64,000 nt of DNA. Origin: Streptomyces sp. NBC_01717. GTDB lineage: Bacteria > Actinomycetota > Actinomycetes > Streptomycetales > Streptomycetaceae. Positions 24,962-34,587 of the stretch are shown here, piece by piece; position 1 is the first letter of the stretch, and every line of letters starts with the position of its first letter. The translations under genes and the position numbers were made by a program. The DNA is taken from assembly GCF_036248255.1 (NCBI RefSeq), contig NZ_CP109178.1, positions 1,116,001 to 1,180,000 of the forward strand, in the 5' to 3' direction. The notes beneath the pieces were generated by a model. That model saw nothing but the letters and a program-made list of their open reading frames with translations, ran no database searches and was not told where the DNA came from.

Positions 24962-25597
24962 TCAGCCCGTGACGATTCCGGCGACGAGATTGATGGTGGT
25001 GGCCAGGATGCTGGCGCCGAAGACATAGGACAGCAGGCAGTGCCGGAGGGCGACCGCGCGGATCGTGGAACTTGACACGTCGGTGTCGGAGACCTGATAG
25101 GTCATTCCGAGGTTGTAACTGAAGTAGAGGAAGTCGCTGTACTGCGGCGGGTCGTCGGAATTGAAGTCGATCCCGCCTTCGGGAGTCAGGTAATAGAGGT
25201 ACGCGTATCGGGTGGCGTACATCAGGTGAAGTGCCGCCCAGGCCAGGAACACGCCACAGAGTGCCGTCGCGGCCGCGGCGTGGCTCAGGTCCGAGTTGCC
25301 GACCAGGAGCAGCATCACGATGCCGACCAGTCCGCACAGGGCGGACGCGACGACGACGAGTTCCTCGGTGACGGGCCGGAACTGCTCGCTTCGGACGTGG
25401 CGATGAGTGGTGGCGGCATCCATGGGCCACAGGACGATCCACCCTGCGACGACGAAGCTCGTCTCCGCCGCGGCGATACCGGCGAGAATTCCCAGCGGTG
25501 TGTTGGTCAGTAGACCGACGACCGAGCCGATCGCCGCTCCGACCACGGTCGCACCGGCGAGTCGAGGAACGGCGGAAAGCACCAACCAGCGGTTCAT
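24962..25597 (-). CDS. DUF1345 membrane protein
   Basis: This 211-residue protein has about five membrane helices and the motif that defines DUF1345: [20 protein letters not shown], followed by [10 protein letters not shown]. Function is unknown for the family. ATG at 25597 has GAGG close upstream; an in-frame TTG four codons earlier is an alternative. It converges with the Gre-like gene, with only 19 bp between their stops. Confidence 0.88.
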   Translation of the reverse strand: MNRWLVLSAVPRLAGATVVGAAIGSVVGLLTNTPLGILAGIAAAETSFVVAGWIVLWPMDAATTHRHVRSEQFRPVTEELVVVASALCGLVGIVMLLLVGNSDLSHAAAATALCGVFLAWAALHLMYATRYAYLYYLTPEGGIDFNSDDPPQYSDFLYFSYNLGMTYQVSDTDVSSSTIRAVALRHCLLSYVFGASILATTINLVAGIVTG

Positions 25598-26082
25598 GAG
25601 CCTCAACAATGACTACCTCGGCAGCTCGGTGACGGGTCTCAGGCTTCGAGTACGACCACGACCTCGTCCGTGGACGTCAGTGTCTCGTGGAAGTACACCT
25701 CGATGCGCTCGCGTCGTGCCCGTAGAACGCGACCGAGCAGGTCGGACCTGCCAGATCCTGGAGCCCCGACGGCGGCATGACGACGGGCTGAGCTACGCCC
25801 ATGTGACTCCCGCCGAACAATGAGACGCGAAGCGAACAGAGAGGACGGCGTCAGAGTATCCGCGTGCGAACCGGACGGCAGCCCTGCAGCACGTCGGGAG
25901 ATCCCCCACGGGTCGCACGCACCACGCCGCACCCACCGGTCCTGCGGCGCGCGGAACCACACGCTCAGCCACAGGCGTGGCAGCGGCTGCGAAGCCGAGT
26001 GGCGCCCATTGAACAACGGACATAGCCTGCCCGAAAGTACCGTTTAATCACCCCTTGCCCACATGGTGGAAGGCCGAGAGTC
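25598..26082. other. Gene-poor stretch with a possible frameshifted small gene
   Basis: No intact gene is convincing in these 485 bp. On the minus strand 25639-25802 may be a decayed small gene (separate entry). The promoter of the molybdoenzyme at 26083 must lie at the right end. Confidence 0.4.
25639..25802 (-). pseudogene. Possible frameshifted small gene
   Basis: ATG at 25802 with GGGAG 5 nt upstream begins MGVAQPVVMPPSGLQDLAGP and continues TCSVAFYGHDA. A neighbouring frame then continues as ERIEVYFHETLTSTDEVVVV with a normal stop at 25639. A single frameshift would join them to about 55 residues. I do not recognise the family. Confidence 0.3.
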
Positions 26083-28395
26083 TTGAGCGCCGACAGTGAT
26101 GAACAGGAACGCCTGGAGCCCAACGTGGGGCCCACGCCCGAGGGGAATCCGGAGTTTCGCCCCTACCACCACCCCGCTGCGGGCTGGGGCGCAGCCAAGA
26201 GCGTGAGCCGATTCCTGGTACGCGAGGGCGCGCTGGTGGACGGCCCACGGGCGATCATGCGGATGAATCACGAGAACACCGGGTTCGACTGCCCCGGATG
26301 CGCATGGCCGGACGACACCAAGGGGCTGCATCTGGACATCTGCGAGAACGGAATCAAGCACGTCACCTGGGAGATGACCCGTAAGCGGGTCGGACGCGAG
26401 TTCTTCGCCGCCCACTCGGTGACCGAGCTGTCCGGGTGGAGCGACTACGACCTCGAGAACCAGGGCCGGTTGACCGAACCGATGGTCTACGACCCCGATT
26501 CGGACCACTACGTCCCGATCAGCTGGAAGGACGCGTTCGAGGTGGTCGGCCGTGCTCTGCGCGAGCTGGACAACCCGAATCAGGCATCGTTCTACACCTC
26601 CGGCCGGCTCGGCAACGAGGCAACCTTCCTCTACCAGTTGATGGCGCGTGAGCTGGGCACGAACAACCTGCCGGACTGCTCCAACATGTGTCACGAGGCC
26701 AGCGGTCGCGCTCTCTATGCGTCTTTGGGCACCGGCAAGGGGACCGTCGACCTCCAGGACTGGGAGACCGCCGACGCGCTGTTCATCCTGGGAGTCAACG
26801 CCGCGTCCAACGCGCCCCGGATGCTCACGGCCCTCGCCGAGGCCTACCACCGCGGCGCCCAGATCGTGCACATCAATCCGCTGGTCGAGGCGGCGGCCAC
26901 ACGCACCATCGTCCCGCACGACTTCACGGACATGGCCCTCTTCAAGACGACCCGTACCAGCACGCTGAACCTGCAGCCCCGTATCGGCGGCGACATGGCC
27001 CTGCTGCGCGGCATGGCCAAGGCGATCCTGGAGCAGTCGGAATCCGACCCCAAGGCTCTGGACCGGGAGTTCATCGACCGCCACACCGCCGGCTTCGAGG
27101 AATACCGCGCGCTGTGCGAGGCCACCTCGTGGGAGGAGATCGAGCACCAGTCCGGGCTGAGCCGCGACGACATCCTCAAAGCGGCGCGCGTGTACGGCGA
27201 AGCCGACCGCAGCATCGTCAGTTGGTGCCTGGGCATCAGCCAGCACGAGCACGGCGTCGACACCGTCCGGGAGATCGTCAATGTGCTTCTGCTCCGCGGC
27301 AATCTGGGGCGGGAAGGCGCGGGCCCCTCCCCCGTCCGAGGGCACAGCAACGTCCAGGGCAACCGCACCTGCGGCATCGACCACCGGCCCGAGGACGAGT
27401 TCCTGGACCGCCTCGCCGAGGTCTGCGACATCCAACCGCCCCGTGAGCACGGTCTTGACACCGTCCACACGGTCAAGGCGATGCACAGCGGCGATGTGAA
27501 GGTGTTCGTCGGCATGGGCGGCAACTTCGCCCTCGCGGCGCCCGACACCCCGTACACCTACGCGGCACTGCGCAACTGCGACCTCACCGTGCAGGTGAGC
27601 ACCAAGCTGAACCGCAGCCACGTCGTCCACGGCCGCCGGGCCCTCATCCTGCCGTGCCTCGGCCGTACCGAGAAGGACCATCAGCGTAAGGGCATCCAGA
27701 GCACGTCCGTCGAGGACTCGATGAGCATGGTCCACCTCTCGATCGGGATGAAGCGCCCCGCCTCCTCGCACCTGCTGTCCGAGCCGGCCATCATCGCCGG
27801 CATGGCCCGGGCCGCGCTGCCCGACAGCGCCACGCCTTGGGACTGGTACATCGAGGACTACGACCGTATCCGGGACACCATGGCCCAGGTCCTCGACGGC
27901 TTCGAGGACTTCAACCGCCGCGTGCGCCTGCCCCTCGGCTTCCGAATCAAGCAGCCCGCCCGTGAACTGGTCTTCCTCACCCCGTCCGGACGCGCCGAGT
28001 TCTCCACCGCCGTCCTGCCCGACGTCGTCCCCGCCCCCGGCACCCTGGCGCTGGGCACCATGCGGTCCCACGACCAGTGGAACACCACCATCTACTCCGA
28101 CAACGACCGCTACCGCGGCGTCAAGAACCTGCGCACGCTCGTCTTCATGAACCGAGGCGACATGCGCGAGCGCGGTATCGCCGACCTCGGCCCGGTAGAC
28201 ATCACGAGCACCGCGAAGGACGGCAGTCAGCGATCCCTCAGCGGCTACCTCGCCATCCCCTACAACATCCCCCGCGGCTGCGCGGCCGGCTACATGCCCG
28301 AGATGAACGTGCTCTGCGCGCTCAACGACTACAGCACCCAGAGCGATCAGCCGATCATGAAGCACGTCAAGGTCACCATCGGCCCCGCCGCCTGA
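26083..28395 (+). CDS. FdhF/YdeP-family molybdopterin oxidoreductase
   Basis: This 770-residue protein belongs to the formate-dehydrogenase-alpha-like YdeP family, linked in enterobacteria to acid resistance. The N-terminus has FDCPGCAWP. The motif SNMCHEASG aligns with the active-site Sec-His of FdhF, so C203 is the probable molybdenum ligand in place of selenocysteine. Molybdopterin-binding blocks include GVNAASNAPRML and GMGGNFALAAPDTPYT, and the C-terminal domain ends with RGCAAGYMPEMNVL. The start is TTG at 26083, after GAAGGCCGAGAG. There are no partner FeS or membrane subunits, as is usual for this family. Confidence 0.92.
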   Translation: MSADSDEQERLEPNVGPTPEGNPEFRPYHHPAAGWGAAKSVSRFLVREGALVDGPRAIMRMNHENTGFDCPGCAWPDDTKGLHLDICENGIKHVTWEMTRKRVGREFFAAHSVTELSGWSDYDLENQGRLTEPMVYDPDSDHYVPISWKDAFEVVGRALRELDNPNQASFYTSGRLGNEATFLYQLMARELGTNNLPDCSNMCHEASGRALYASLGTGKGTVDLQDWETADALFILGVNAASNAPRMLTALAEAYHRGAQIVHINPLVEAAATRTIVPHDFTDMALFKTTRTSTLNLQPRIGGDMALLRGMAKAILEQSESDPKALDREFIDRHTAGFEEYRALCEATSWEEIEHQSGLSRDDILKAARVYGEADRSIVSWCLGISQHEHGVDTVREIVNVLLLRGNLGREGAGPSPVRGHSNVQGNRTCGIDHRPEDEFLDRLAEVCDIQPPREHGLDTVHTVKAMHSGDVKVFVGMGGNFALAAPDTPYTYAALRNCDLTVQVSTKLNRSHVVHGRRALILPCLGRTEKDHQRKGIQSTSVEDSMSMVHLSIGMKRPASSHLLSEPAIIAGMARAALPDSATPWDWYIEDYDRIRDTMAQVLDGFEDFNRRVRLPLGFRIKQPARELVFLTPSGRAEFSTAVLPDVVPAPGTLALGTMRSHDQWNTTIYSDNDRYRGVKNLRTLVFMNRGDMRERGIADLGPVDITSTAKDGSQRSLSGYLAIPYNIPRGCAAGYMPEMNVLCALNDYSTQSDQPIMKHVKVTIGPAA

Positions 28396-28431
28396 GCGGG
28401 GAAGCGTGCACAGGCGGAGCTGCGCGTTGCG

Positions 28432-30213
28432 TCACCGCCACCGGACGAGCCGCTCCAGGAGAAGGTAGGCACGCTGCTCCGCGGCGGCGAATTCGGTGGG
28501 ATCGATCTCCGCCGGCCAGAGCTCGCCCGCCGCGGCGTCATCGGCCTCACGCAACTCCACCACGGCTGCCGCGAGGTGCGTCTGGACGATCGGGAACGAC
28601 GGCTCCGAGCGGTCGTCCAACGTATGCTCCGCACGCTCGGACGCCTCCCTGCACGCGGCCAGCGCGCGCTCCGCTCGGACCGCCGCATGGTCGTGGACCA
28701 CCAGGAGCGCACAGCCCAGACCGATGACGATCCCGAGGACGCTGCTCAGTGCCCGGTCCTGGACAAGGGCTCCGGCAGGTGAGGGCGAGGCCAGGTCGCT
28801 CAGCAGCAGCGCCAGCGGCGTGAGGAAGACGACGCCGAGACCGTAGTTGCGGGCCACGACGTACTCCAGCATGAACTCCAGCACAACGATCACGAGGACG
28901 AGCACCACGGAATCTGGGCGCGCCGCCAGCACGCCGAGAGCGAGCATCAGTCCGGCAACCGTGCCCAAGGTGCGCTGGACGGCGCGCTGCGCCGCGGTAC
29001 GGACGTTGATCGAGTGGAGCACCGCGGCGGCGGAGATCGCCGCCCAGTAGCCGTGGCCGAGGCCCAGGAGAAGGGCCGTCCCGCCCGCCAGCCCGGTGCC
29101 GAGGACCATCCGCAGGGCGGGAATGAGCAGGACCGACGCGTGACCGGGGCGGCCGTGGCGCTGCCCCGACACCAGTTCCGCAGCGCGCAGTTCGGCGGCG
29201 CGCCGGGTGGTGGGATCGGCCGGAAGCGGCTCGGGTCCTGTCATGGAAACCATGCCGGCCTGGGCGATCACGGACGGGCTCGACAGCTCGGGCAGCAATT
29301 GCGGAACCCGGTGGCGACGGCTGACGAGCAGGCGAACCTGGCCGCGCAGGTGCTGCGCCAGACCCGTCGGATCATCGGGTGGCCGGCGGGCGGAACCGAT
29401 CAGCAACGACCAGGAGAGGTCGGTCAGACGGACGCACGTTCCGCCCCGCCCGCCCCACTCGGCGGCTGTCGGAGGCATGAGGCCAAGAGTCCGGTACGCC
29501 TGCAGAACAGCAGCTGTCGCCCGGTGCCGGACGAGCCCGCTTCCGTCCCCTGCGCCGGCCGCCTCCAACAGCTCTGCGAGCTCGCGCAACGCCGCGGCCA
29601 CGGCGAGACGCTGCGGACGATCCGGGTGCACGAACCACCCCGACACAGCCAGTACCCAGGCGACGGTCGCACCCAATGCGGCCAGGGCGGTCTGCGGAAG
29701 GATGTCGGCGGCGGCCGGCGAACCGTTGGCCGCTACGGCGAAGGAGAAGAGCAGCAGCACCGCGCCCAGCCCGCTGAGACGTGCCGCGTCACAGGCGAGC
29801 TTCGCCGCACCGGCCACCACGGCCATGGCCGCGACCACCACTGCGGCGCCTGCTCCCCCGTCCCGGGGATGGGCCCACGCGGCGAGAGCCGAACCGCAGC
29901 CCACACACGCTGTCATGGCTGCCGCGACCAGGGCGAGGACACGGGCACGACGCGCGTAGGGCAGGTTGCGGCCGAACGTGGTGGTGAAGGAGCCCAGCAT
30001 GGCGTAGACAGCCTGATCGGCCCGCCCGGCCAGTGCCATCGGGAACGCCGGCAACGCCATGGCCAGCGCGGCACGCAGAGCGAAGGACAGGGCACCGTCC
30101 ACGCTCTGCAGGGCGAGCGCGCCACGCGGGGAGAGCGCGCGCCCCACACGGGCTGCCGAAGGCCGCCTTCCGCTTCCGATGACAGCAGGGAGCGGAAGAC
30201 GGAAACGGGGCAT
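28432..30213 (-). CDS. FUSC-family inner-membrane protein (putative aromatic acid efflux)
   Basis: This 593-residue protein has two blocks of about six membrane helices (residues 45-190 and 355-510) separated by a soluble domain, the duplicated layout of fusaric-acid-resistance/AaeB-like transporters. Motifs such as YAMLGSFTTTFGRNLPYARR and GYWAAISAAAVLH are typical. Export of aromatic acids or other small molecules is the family-based guess. ATG at 30213 has an AGGTG-like site about 14 nt upstream. It converges with the molybdoenzyme gene, leaving 36 bp. Confidence 0.88.
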   Translation of the reverse strand: MPRFRLPLPAVIGSGRRPSAARVGRALSPRGALALQSVDGALSFALRAALAMALPAFPMALAGRADQAVYAMLGSFTTTFGRNLPYARRARVLALVAAAMTACVGCGSALAAWAHPRDGGAGAAVVVAAMAVVAGAAKLACDAARLSGLGAVLLLFSFAVAANGSPAAADILPQTALAALGATVAWVLAVSGWFVHPDRPQRLAVAAALRELAELLEAAGAGDGSGLVRHRATAAVLQAYRTLGLMPPTAAEWGGRGGTCVRLTDLSWSLLIGSARRPPDDPTGLAQHLRGQVRLLVSRRHRVPQLLPELSSPSVIAQAGMVSMTGPEPLPADPTTRRAAELRAAELVSGQRHGRPGHASVLLIPALRMVLGTGLAGGTALLLGLGHGYWAAISAAAVLHSINVRTAAQRAVQRTLGTVAGLMLALGVLAARPDSVVLVLVIVVLEFMLEYVVARNYGLGVVFLTPLALLLSDLASPSPAGALVQDRALSSVLGIVIGLGCALLVVHDHAAVRAERALAACREASERAEHTLDDRSEPSFPIVQTHLAAAVVELREADDAAAGELWPAEIDPTEFAAAEQRAYLLLERLVRWR

Positions 30214-30397
30214 ATGCGCTATATATCACCTGCTTCTGCCGCCGGGCGGGTCATCGATCACTCAATGCAGCGGTGCGCCGGGAGTTCTGCACCGGTGACA
30301 CGTTGGCGCTCAGCACACGCCGCCCCATTCCTCGTCACCGTCCGAGACGATCTGGCGCGGTCGCGGGCGGGACCGTTCCGCCGTCGGTCGGCGCCGC

Positions 30398-30434
30398 GGT
30401 TGTGCCTGCCTCGTGCGGTGAGGCAGGCACAACC
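30398..30434 (-). terminator. 15-bp perfect hairpin ending the sigma-factor operon
   Basis: GGTTGTGCCTGCCTC (30398-30412) pairs exactly with GAGGCAGGCACAACC (30420-30434) over a 7-nt loop. It starts 16 bp after the stop of the CU044_5270-type gene and is a strong terminator. Confidence 0.85.
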
Positions 30435-30450
30435 CTCGTCGGGCGCGGTG

Positions 30451-31554
30451 CTACGCGGCGGAGGAGGGAACCTGCTTCATCTCGTCGACGGCCTGTCGCG
30501 CGGTGATGGCCGAGGTGTAGAGGATGGTGCCGGGCTTGATCTTGCCGGAGTCGCCGCCGTGGGGGCGGACCTGGATGGTGCGCTCACCCAGGTAGGTGTA
30601 GCTCTTGGCGTCGAAGATCCATTCGGTTCGGGCGCCGGAGGTCTCGTCGAGCCGTGCGACGGCCACGCCGTGGCGGCCGGCTGCGTCCACGGCGTCCTTG
30701 ACCAGGACCACGCCGGGGATCTTGGTCGCGGTCTTGAACAGGGCGACGTTGAGGTCGGCGGGGGGCATGGATTCGTTGAGGAGGTCCCCGATGGTGGTGA
30801 AGGCCTGCTGGTCGGGACTGTTGCCCTGCCCCTTGGTCTCCTTGTAGATCTTCGCCAGGAGCGTGTCGGGGTCGGTGGTCAGGGTGGCGAGATAGTCGTA
30901 GGACGGGCCGCCCAGCCGAGCAGGTTCGATCTCGCCCTTCTCGTTGATGTGGTCGATGGTCCCGCCGCCGGGCGGGAAGACGGCCGGGTCGATGAGCCAG
31001 CCCTTCGCACCGTCGGTCGAGCGCCAGGTCTGCCGACGGTGGATCCCGTCGCTGACTACGGTGGTCTTGTCGTCGACCGTCTTCTCGTAGGTGGTGCCGA
31101 CCTGGCTCTCGATGTAGATGTACTGCCCCGCACGCACGGTGGGCGCCGGCTTCTTCGCCGCGGCCAGCGAGATCTGGTTGAGCAGCTGCGGGACACCCTG
31201 GGCGGTTCCCGCACCGACCTGTGCAGTGAGCGCCGGGCCGGCGACGAGGGATTCGTGGCCACTGCTCGAGCCGGTGAGGGTGACGACACCGGCAGCGATC
31301 ACGGCCAGCGAGCAGGCGGCGGCCGGGATGACGATCAGGGGCCGCATGAACCCGCGTCGTCGCGCGGGCGCCGTGGGGGCGGATGTGGGTGTGGTGGCCG
31401 AGGCGGCCGACCGGGTGTCCTGGTCGATGAAGTTCATCAGTTCTTCCCTGTGGAAGGCGTGGCGGCCCGCGGGAAAGTCGGCTTCGTCGAGGGAGACCAG
31501 ACGCGCGGTCTCCTGCCATTCATCAGGCGTAAGACGGGACTGGTTCATGTTCAC
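30451..31554 (-). CDS. CU044_5270-family membrane-anchored protein, partner of an ECF sigma factor
   Basis: This 367-residue protein has a cytoplasmic N-terminal segment of about 70 residues, one membrane helix (MRPLIVIPAAACSLAVIAAG) and a large exported domain with repeated strands. That arrangement, directly after a sigma factor, is how CU044_5270 proteins occur, and they may act as anti-sigma-like or sensory partners. GTG at 31554 overlaps the sigma-factor stop (GTGA) and has GGAAGG 6 nt upstream; an ATG two codons later is possible. A strong terminator follows. Confidence 0.88.
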   Translation of the reverse strand: MNMNQSRLTPDEWQETARLVSLDEADFPAGRHAFHREELMNFIDQDTRSAASATTPTSAPTAPARRRGFMRPLIVIPAAACSLAVIAAGVVTLTGSSSGHESLVAGPALTAQVGAGTAQGVPQLLNQISLAAAKKPAPTVRAGQYIYIESQVGTTYEKTVDDKTTVVSDGIHRRQTWRSTDGAKGWLIDPAVFPPGGGTIDHINEKGEIEPARLGGPSYDYLATLTTDPDTLLAKIYKETKGQGNSPDQQAFTTIGDLLNESMPPADLNVALFKTATKIPGVVLVKDAVDAAGRHGVAVARLDETSGARTEWIFDAKSYTYLGERTIQVRPHGGDSGKIKPGTILYTSAITARQAVDEMKQVPSSAA

Positions 31555-32186
31555 CGGGTTCCTTCCTGGACGGGCCGGGCCGCGATGTTGCGGTCTCCTC
31601 TTACCTGTCGATCCGCAGGCCGGGGTTCCCGGAAATCTGCTTGCATTTCCGTATCCGCGAGTTTGCGCAGCTTGGTACGGGCCCGTGAGAGGCGGGAGCG
31701 GACCGTTCCGACGGGGACGCCCAGGACCTGGGCGGTGGTGGCGTAGTCCAGGCCCTGCCACAGGCACAGGCTGAGCACTTCGCGCTCGGTGCGCCGCAGC
31801 CCGGCCAGAGCGGTGGCGGTGGCGGCCAGGCGCCGGCGGTCGTCGATCCGGCCGGCGACCTCGTCGGCGTGATCGGCCACCGCGGTCTCTGCTTGGGCGG
31901 CGGCCAGAGCGGCCGCCTTGAAGCGGCGGTTGCTGCGCGACTGGGCGCGGACCAGGTTGGTGGCGATACCCAGGAGCCAGGGGCGCAGGCTGCCGCCGTC
32001 GGCGTCGACCCGCTGACGGCCCCGCCATGCCTCCATGAACGTCGCGGACACCACGTCCTCGGCCGCTGCCCAGTCCGCGGTCAGCCGAAAGGCGTGGTTG
32101 TAGAGGATTCGCGCGTACTCGTCGAAGAGTTCCGCGAAGGCCTGCGGATCCCCTGCGCGAATACGGGCTCGCATAGTTTTCGTCAC
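31551..32186 (-). CDS. ECF-type RNA polymerase sigma factor
   Basis: This 211-residue protein carries region 2 (residues 15-85, with ELFDEYARILYNHAFRLT and AEDVVSATFMEAWR) and region 4 (about 128-180, with LRRTEREVLSLCLWQGLDYA and GTVRSRLSRARTKLRKL). The Arg-rich tail of about 30 residues is unusual. It is coupled by a 4-nt overlap to a membrane-anchored CU044_5270-type partner, suggesting response to a cell-surface cue. An alternative start lies four codons in. Confidence 0.93.
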   Translation of the reverse strand: MTKTMRARIRAGDPQAFAELFDEYARILYNHAFRLTADWAAAEDVVSATFMEAWRGRQRVDADGGSLRPWLLGIATNLVRAQSRSNRRFKAAALAAAQAETAVADHADEVAGRIDDRRRLAATATALAGLRRTEREVLSLCLWQGLDYATTAQVLGVPVGTVRSRLSRARTKLRKLADTEMQADFREPRPADRQVRGDRNIAARPVQEGTR

Positions 32187-32324
32187 ACCAGTCAGCTGTC
32201 GATTCCGAGCAAGGGGTTCCCGAGACGTGCGTCACAGTTGCACGGCCGGGTGCGGAGGCTCTGCGCTACTGCCCGCGCCTGCGTCAACTGACTCGACTCG
32301 TGTCGGACACCCACAACCGACCAA

Positions 32325-32394
32325 ACGTGGGTGGGTCGGGGAGGCGGTTCGGGAACGAAACGATCCGGGTCGTCCCGGACGGCGAGGAGTGATC
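32325..32394 (+). pseudogene. Vestigial fragment of a second TnpB gene
   Basis: The plus strand here reads GGSGRRFGNETIRVVPDGEE then stop, nearly the same as GESGKRFGNETIRVTPDGEV in the intact TnpB at 11941-13584. About 44 bp (32344-32387) match at the DNA level with a few differences. The rest of that gene is absent. It is a footprint of an older TnpB-type element between the sigma-factor and desulfhydrase genes. Confidence 0.7.
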
Positions 32395-32400
32395 TGTCGT

Positions 32401-33390
32401 CTACGGATTCGAGAAGGTCAGTGCCTCCTCCAGTTTCGCCAGCGTCGCGGCGTGACCGAAGAGTCCGGGCATACCGCCCGAGTGCAGGAAGATCGTGCGT
32501 CGGCCGGGCACCACGTCTCCTTCCTCGATCGCGGCGATCAGGCCGGCCATCGCGCGTCCGGTGTAGATCGGGTCGAGCACGATGCCTTCGGTGCGGGCGG
32601 TCAGGGTCAGGGCGGCCATGGCCGCTTCGGTCAATGTGCCGTAGCCCTCGCCTACCTGCTCCAACCGCAGGCTCAACGTCTCCGGCGCGCAGTGTGTGCC
32701 GGACAGGCCGGAGGCCAGTTCGGACACGGTCCGGGCGGGATCGGTCACGGCACCGCAATGGACGCCCAGCACGCGCGCGGACCCGAGCGGATCGAGGAGT
32801 CCTGCCATGGTTCCACCGGAGCCGACCGCGACCACAACGGTCGCCAGGTCGGGGGCCTGGACGAGCAGTTCACGCCCGCACTCGGCGTAACCGCGAGCGC
32901 CCAGCACGCTGGAACCACCGAAGGGGATCAGCGCCGGGACGGCTCCCCGCCGCCGCAGCTCCTCTGCCACATGCTCGGCAGCGGAATCGAGCGCCTTGTC
33001 GTCGACATCACCGGCCCACACGACCGTGGCGCCGAAGAGACCGTCGAGTGCGAGGTTGCCGGACGTCGACGATCCCGGTGCGCCGGCGAGCACGAGAACG
33101 ACGTCCAGCCCCAGCCGGGCGCCGGCAGCGGCGGTCAGACGCGCGTGGTTGCTCTGTGGCGCACCGGTCGTCACGAGAGCCGTGGCACCGTCGGCGAGCG
33201 CCGCACCGCAGGTCCACTCGAGTTTGCGTACCTTGTTCCCGCCGCCGCCCAGGCCGGTGAGGTCGTCACGTTTGACCCACAGGTCGCCCTCACCGAGGCC
33301 GATTGCCCGGGCGAGGCGTGGCATGGGCTCGAGCGGGGTCGGCCAGGTCCCGAACACTGCTCGCTGCGAGGTAGGGCTGTCCGAGGTCAT
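32401..33390 (-). CDS. PLP-dependent D-cysteine desulfhydrase / ACC deaminase-like enzyme
   Basis: This 329-residue enzyme belongs to fold-type II PLP proteins. The cofactor lysine is K53 in GGNKVRKLE; TGAPQSNHARLTAAA and the phosphate-binding VGSGGTMAGLL loop are present; FLHSGGMPGLFG closes the active site. Such enzymes split D-cysteine to pyruvate, sulfide and ammonia, or deaminate 1-aminocyclopropane-1-carboxylate; the two cannot be separated by eye. ATG at 33390 is the first start that fits the family. It is divergent from the AraC-like gene. Confidence 0.88.
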   Translation of the reverse strand: MTSDSPTSQRAVFGTWPTPLEPMPRLARAIGLGEGDLWVKRDDLTGLGGGGNKVRKLEWTCGAALADGATALVTTGAPQSNHARLTAAAGARLGLDVVLVLAGAPGSSTSGNLALDGLFGATVVWAGDVDDKALDSAAEHVAEELRRRGAVPALIPFGGSSVLGARGYAECGRELLVQAPDLATVVVAVGSGGTMAGLLDPLGSARVLGVHCGAVTDPARTVSELASGLSGTHCAPETLSLRLEQVGEGYGTLTEAAMAALTLTARTEGIVLDPIYTGRAMAGLIAAIEEGDVVPGRRTIFLHSGGMPGLFGHAATLAKLEEALTFSNP

Positions 33391-33615
33391 CGCCACCGCT
33401 TTCCGTCTGCGCTGCCGTGCGTGTGTCTGCGGATCATGCTCCCACGGTGGCAACCGCCCCGACGTCGCCGGTGTTCGGCATCACGGATCGTGGCTGGAGC
33501 TCACGCACACAGTGGTCATGGCAGCGCGGCCACCGGGCCACAAGCCGGGGGTGGCGTGAGCCCTGTACCGCCGCGACGGTGCCGCACCGCAGGGCGGCCG
33601 TGCGATGCTGGTCCG

Positions 33616-34038
33616 GTGACGCTACCGGACCTGGTTCGGCTCCGCCGGACCCGCGACATGATGGACCGCGACTACGCGGAGCCGCTCGATGTCCCCGCGC
33701 TGGCACGCGCGGCCCACATGTCGCCCGGCCACTTCTCCCGCAGCTTCCGCGCCGCGTTCGGGGAGACGCCGTACAGCTACCTGATGACCCGCAGGATCGA
33801 GCGGGCCAAGGCCCTGCTGCGGCGCGGCGACCTGTCGGTGACGGACGTCTGCTTCGCGGTCGGGTGCACGTCGCTGGGGTCGTTCAGCTCGCGGTTCACC
33901 GAGCTGGTGGGCGAGAGCCCGAGCGCGTACCGGGCGCGCCCGCACGAGCAGGACGCGGCCATCCCGGCCTGCATCGCCAAGATCTTCACGCGACCGATCA
34001 GGAACGGAGCGGCGAAGCACGCTGCCCGACCATCGTGA
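33616..34038 (+). CDS. Short AraC-family transcriptional regulator
   Basis: This 140-residue protein is essentially the DNA-binding domain of AraC regulators: two helix-turn-helix units, [22 protein letters not shown] in the first and [20 protein letters not shown] in the second, then GESPSAYR. No N-terminal ligand domain is present, a common short form in actinobacteria. GTG at 33616 is chosen because longer frames add no recognisable domain. The 36-bp palindrome at 34133-34168 likely ends the transcript. Confidence 0.87.
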   Translation: MTLPDLVRLRRTRDMMDRDYAEPLDVPALARAAHMSPGHFSRSFRAAFGETPYSYLMTRRIERAKALLRRGDLSVTDVCFAVGCTSLGSFSSRFTELVGESPSAYRARPHEQDAAIPACIAKIFTRPIRNGAAKHAARPS

Positions 34039-34132
34039 GCTGTGTGGGCATCGGGCCTTCGCAGTGCGAATGCCGGCCTCGCGGAGTGGCCCCGCATCAG
34101 CGTGCTTCGACGTCCGGCCAGTGTGCGGTCGT

Positions 34133-34168
34133 GTGTGTGCCGGTCGGTTCGAACCGACCGGCACACAC
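34133..34168. terminator. 36-bp perfect palindrome, probable bidirectional terminator
   Basis: GTGTGTGCCGGTCGGTTC (34133-34150) is followed immediately by its exact reverse complement. It lies between the convergent AraC gene (ends 34038) and the leftward SigJ-like fragment (ends 34192), the right place for a two-way terminator. Confidence 0.8.
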
Positions 34169-34191
34169 GCAGCGCCAGAACAGCAGCGGGC

Positions 34192-34587
34192 TTACCGGAC
34201 GAGTTCGGACGGTTCATCGAGCCGCGTCAGTTTCCGCGGGTTTGCCATCGCGTGGATCCGGGTGACTTTCCCGTTCTCCACCACGAGACTGACCGCGGCC
34301 AGTCGGCCGTCGATCTCGATCCGGCCCGCAGGCGCGCCGTTGAGCCACACGGCCGACACGACCCGGTCCGGGCGAGCGAGTATCTTCGCCACGAGTTCGG
34401 CCCCGTGGATCGGAGCCGGCGCGGCGGCCGCAAGCCCGCCGCCGTCGGCGATCAGGACCGCGTCCGGTGCCATGACGTCCAGCAGTTCCTGCAACCGACC
34501 GGTACGCAGCGCGGCCAGGAACCGCTCCACCACGGCCTGCTGCTCCGACCGGCCCACCTGCACCCGCGGCCGACCGATCAGACCTTC
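34192..34587 (-). pseudogene. Truncated SigJ-like ECF sigma factor, SnoaL domain only
   Basis: About 130 residues remain, beginning [20 protein letters not shown] and ending [11 protein letters not shown]. This is the linker plus SnoaL-like C-terminal domain characteristic of SigJ/ECF41-type sigma factors. The sigma-2 and sigma-4 regions that should precede it are missing; the upstream sequence in any frame does not resemble them. It could still be made as a small stand-alone protein from an internal start, but a remnant is more likely. Confidence 0.7.

Noticed and set aside
26044..28365. 773-codon open frame on the minus strand
   Set aside because: Exactly antisense to the FdhF/YdeP-type gene, whose motifs are clear.
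29014..31746. Very long open frame (910 codons) on the plus strand
   Set aside because: It lies antisense to the FUSC and CU044_5270 genes, is rich in Arg/Gly/Gln and has no recognisable domain; such frames are common opposite high-GC genes.
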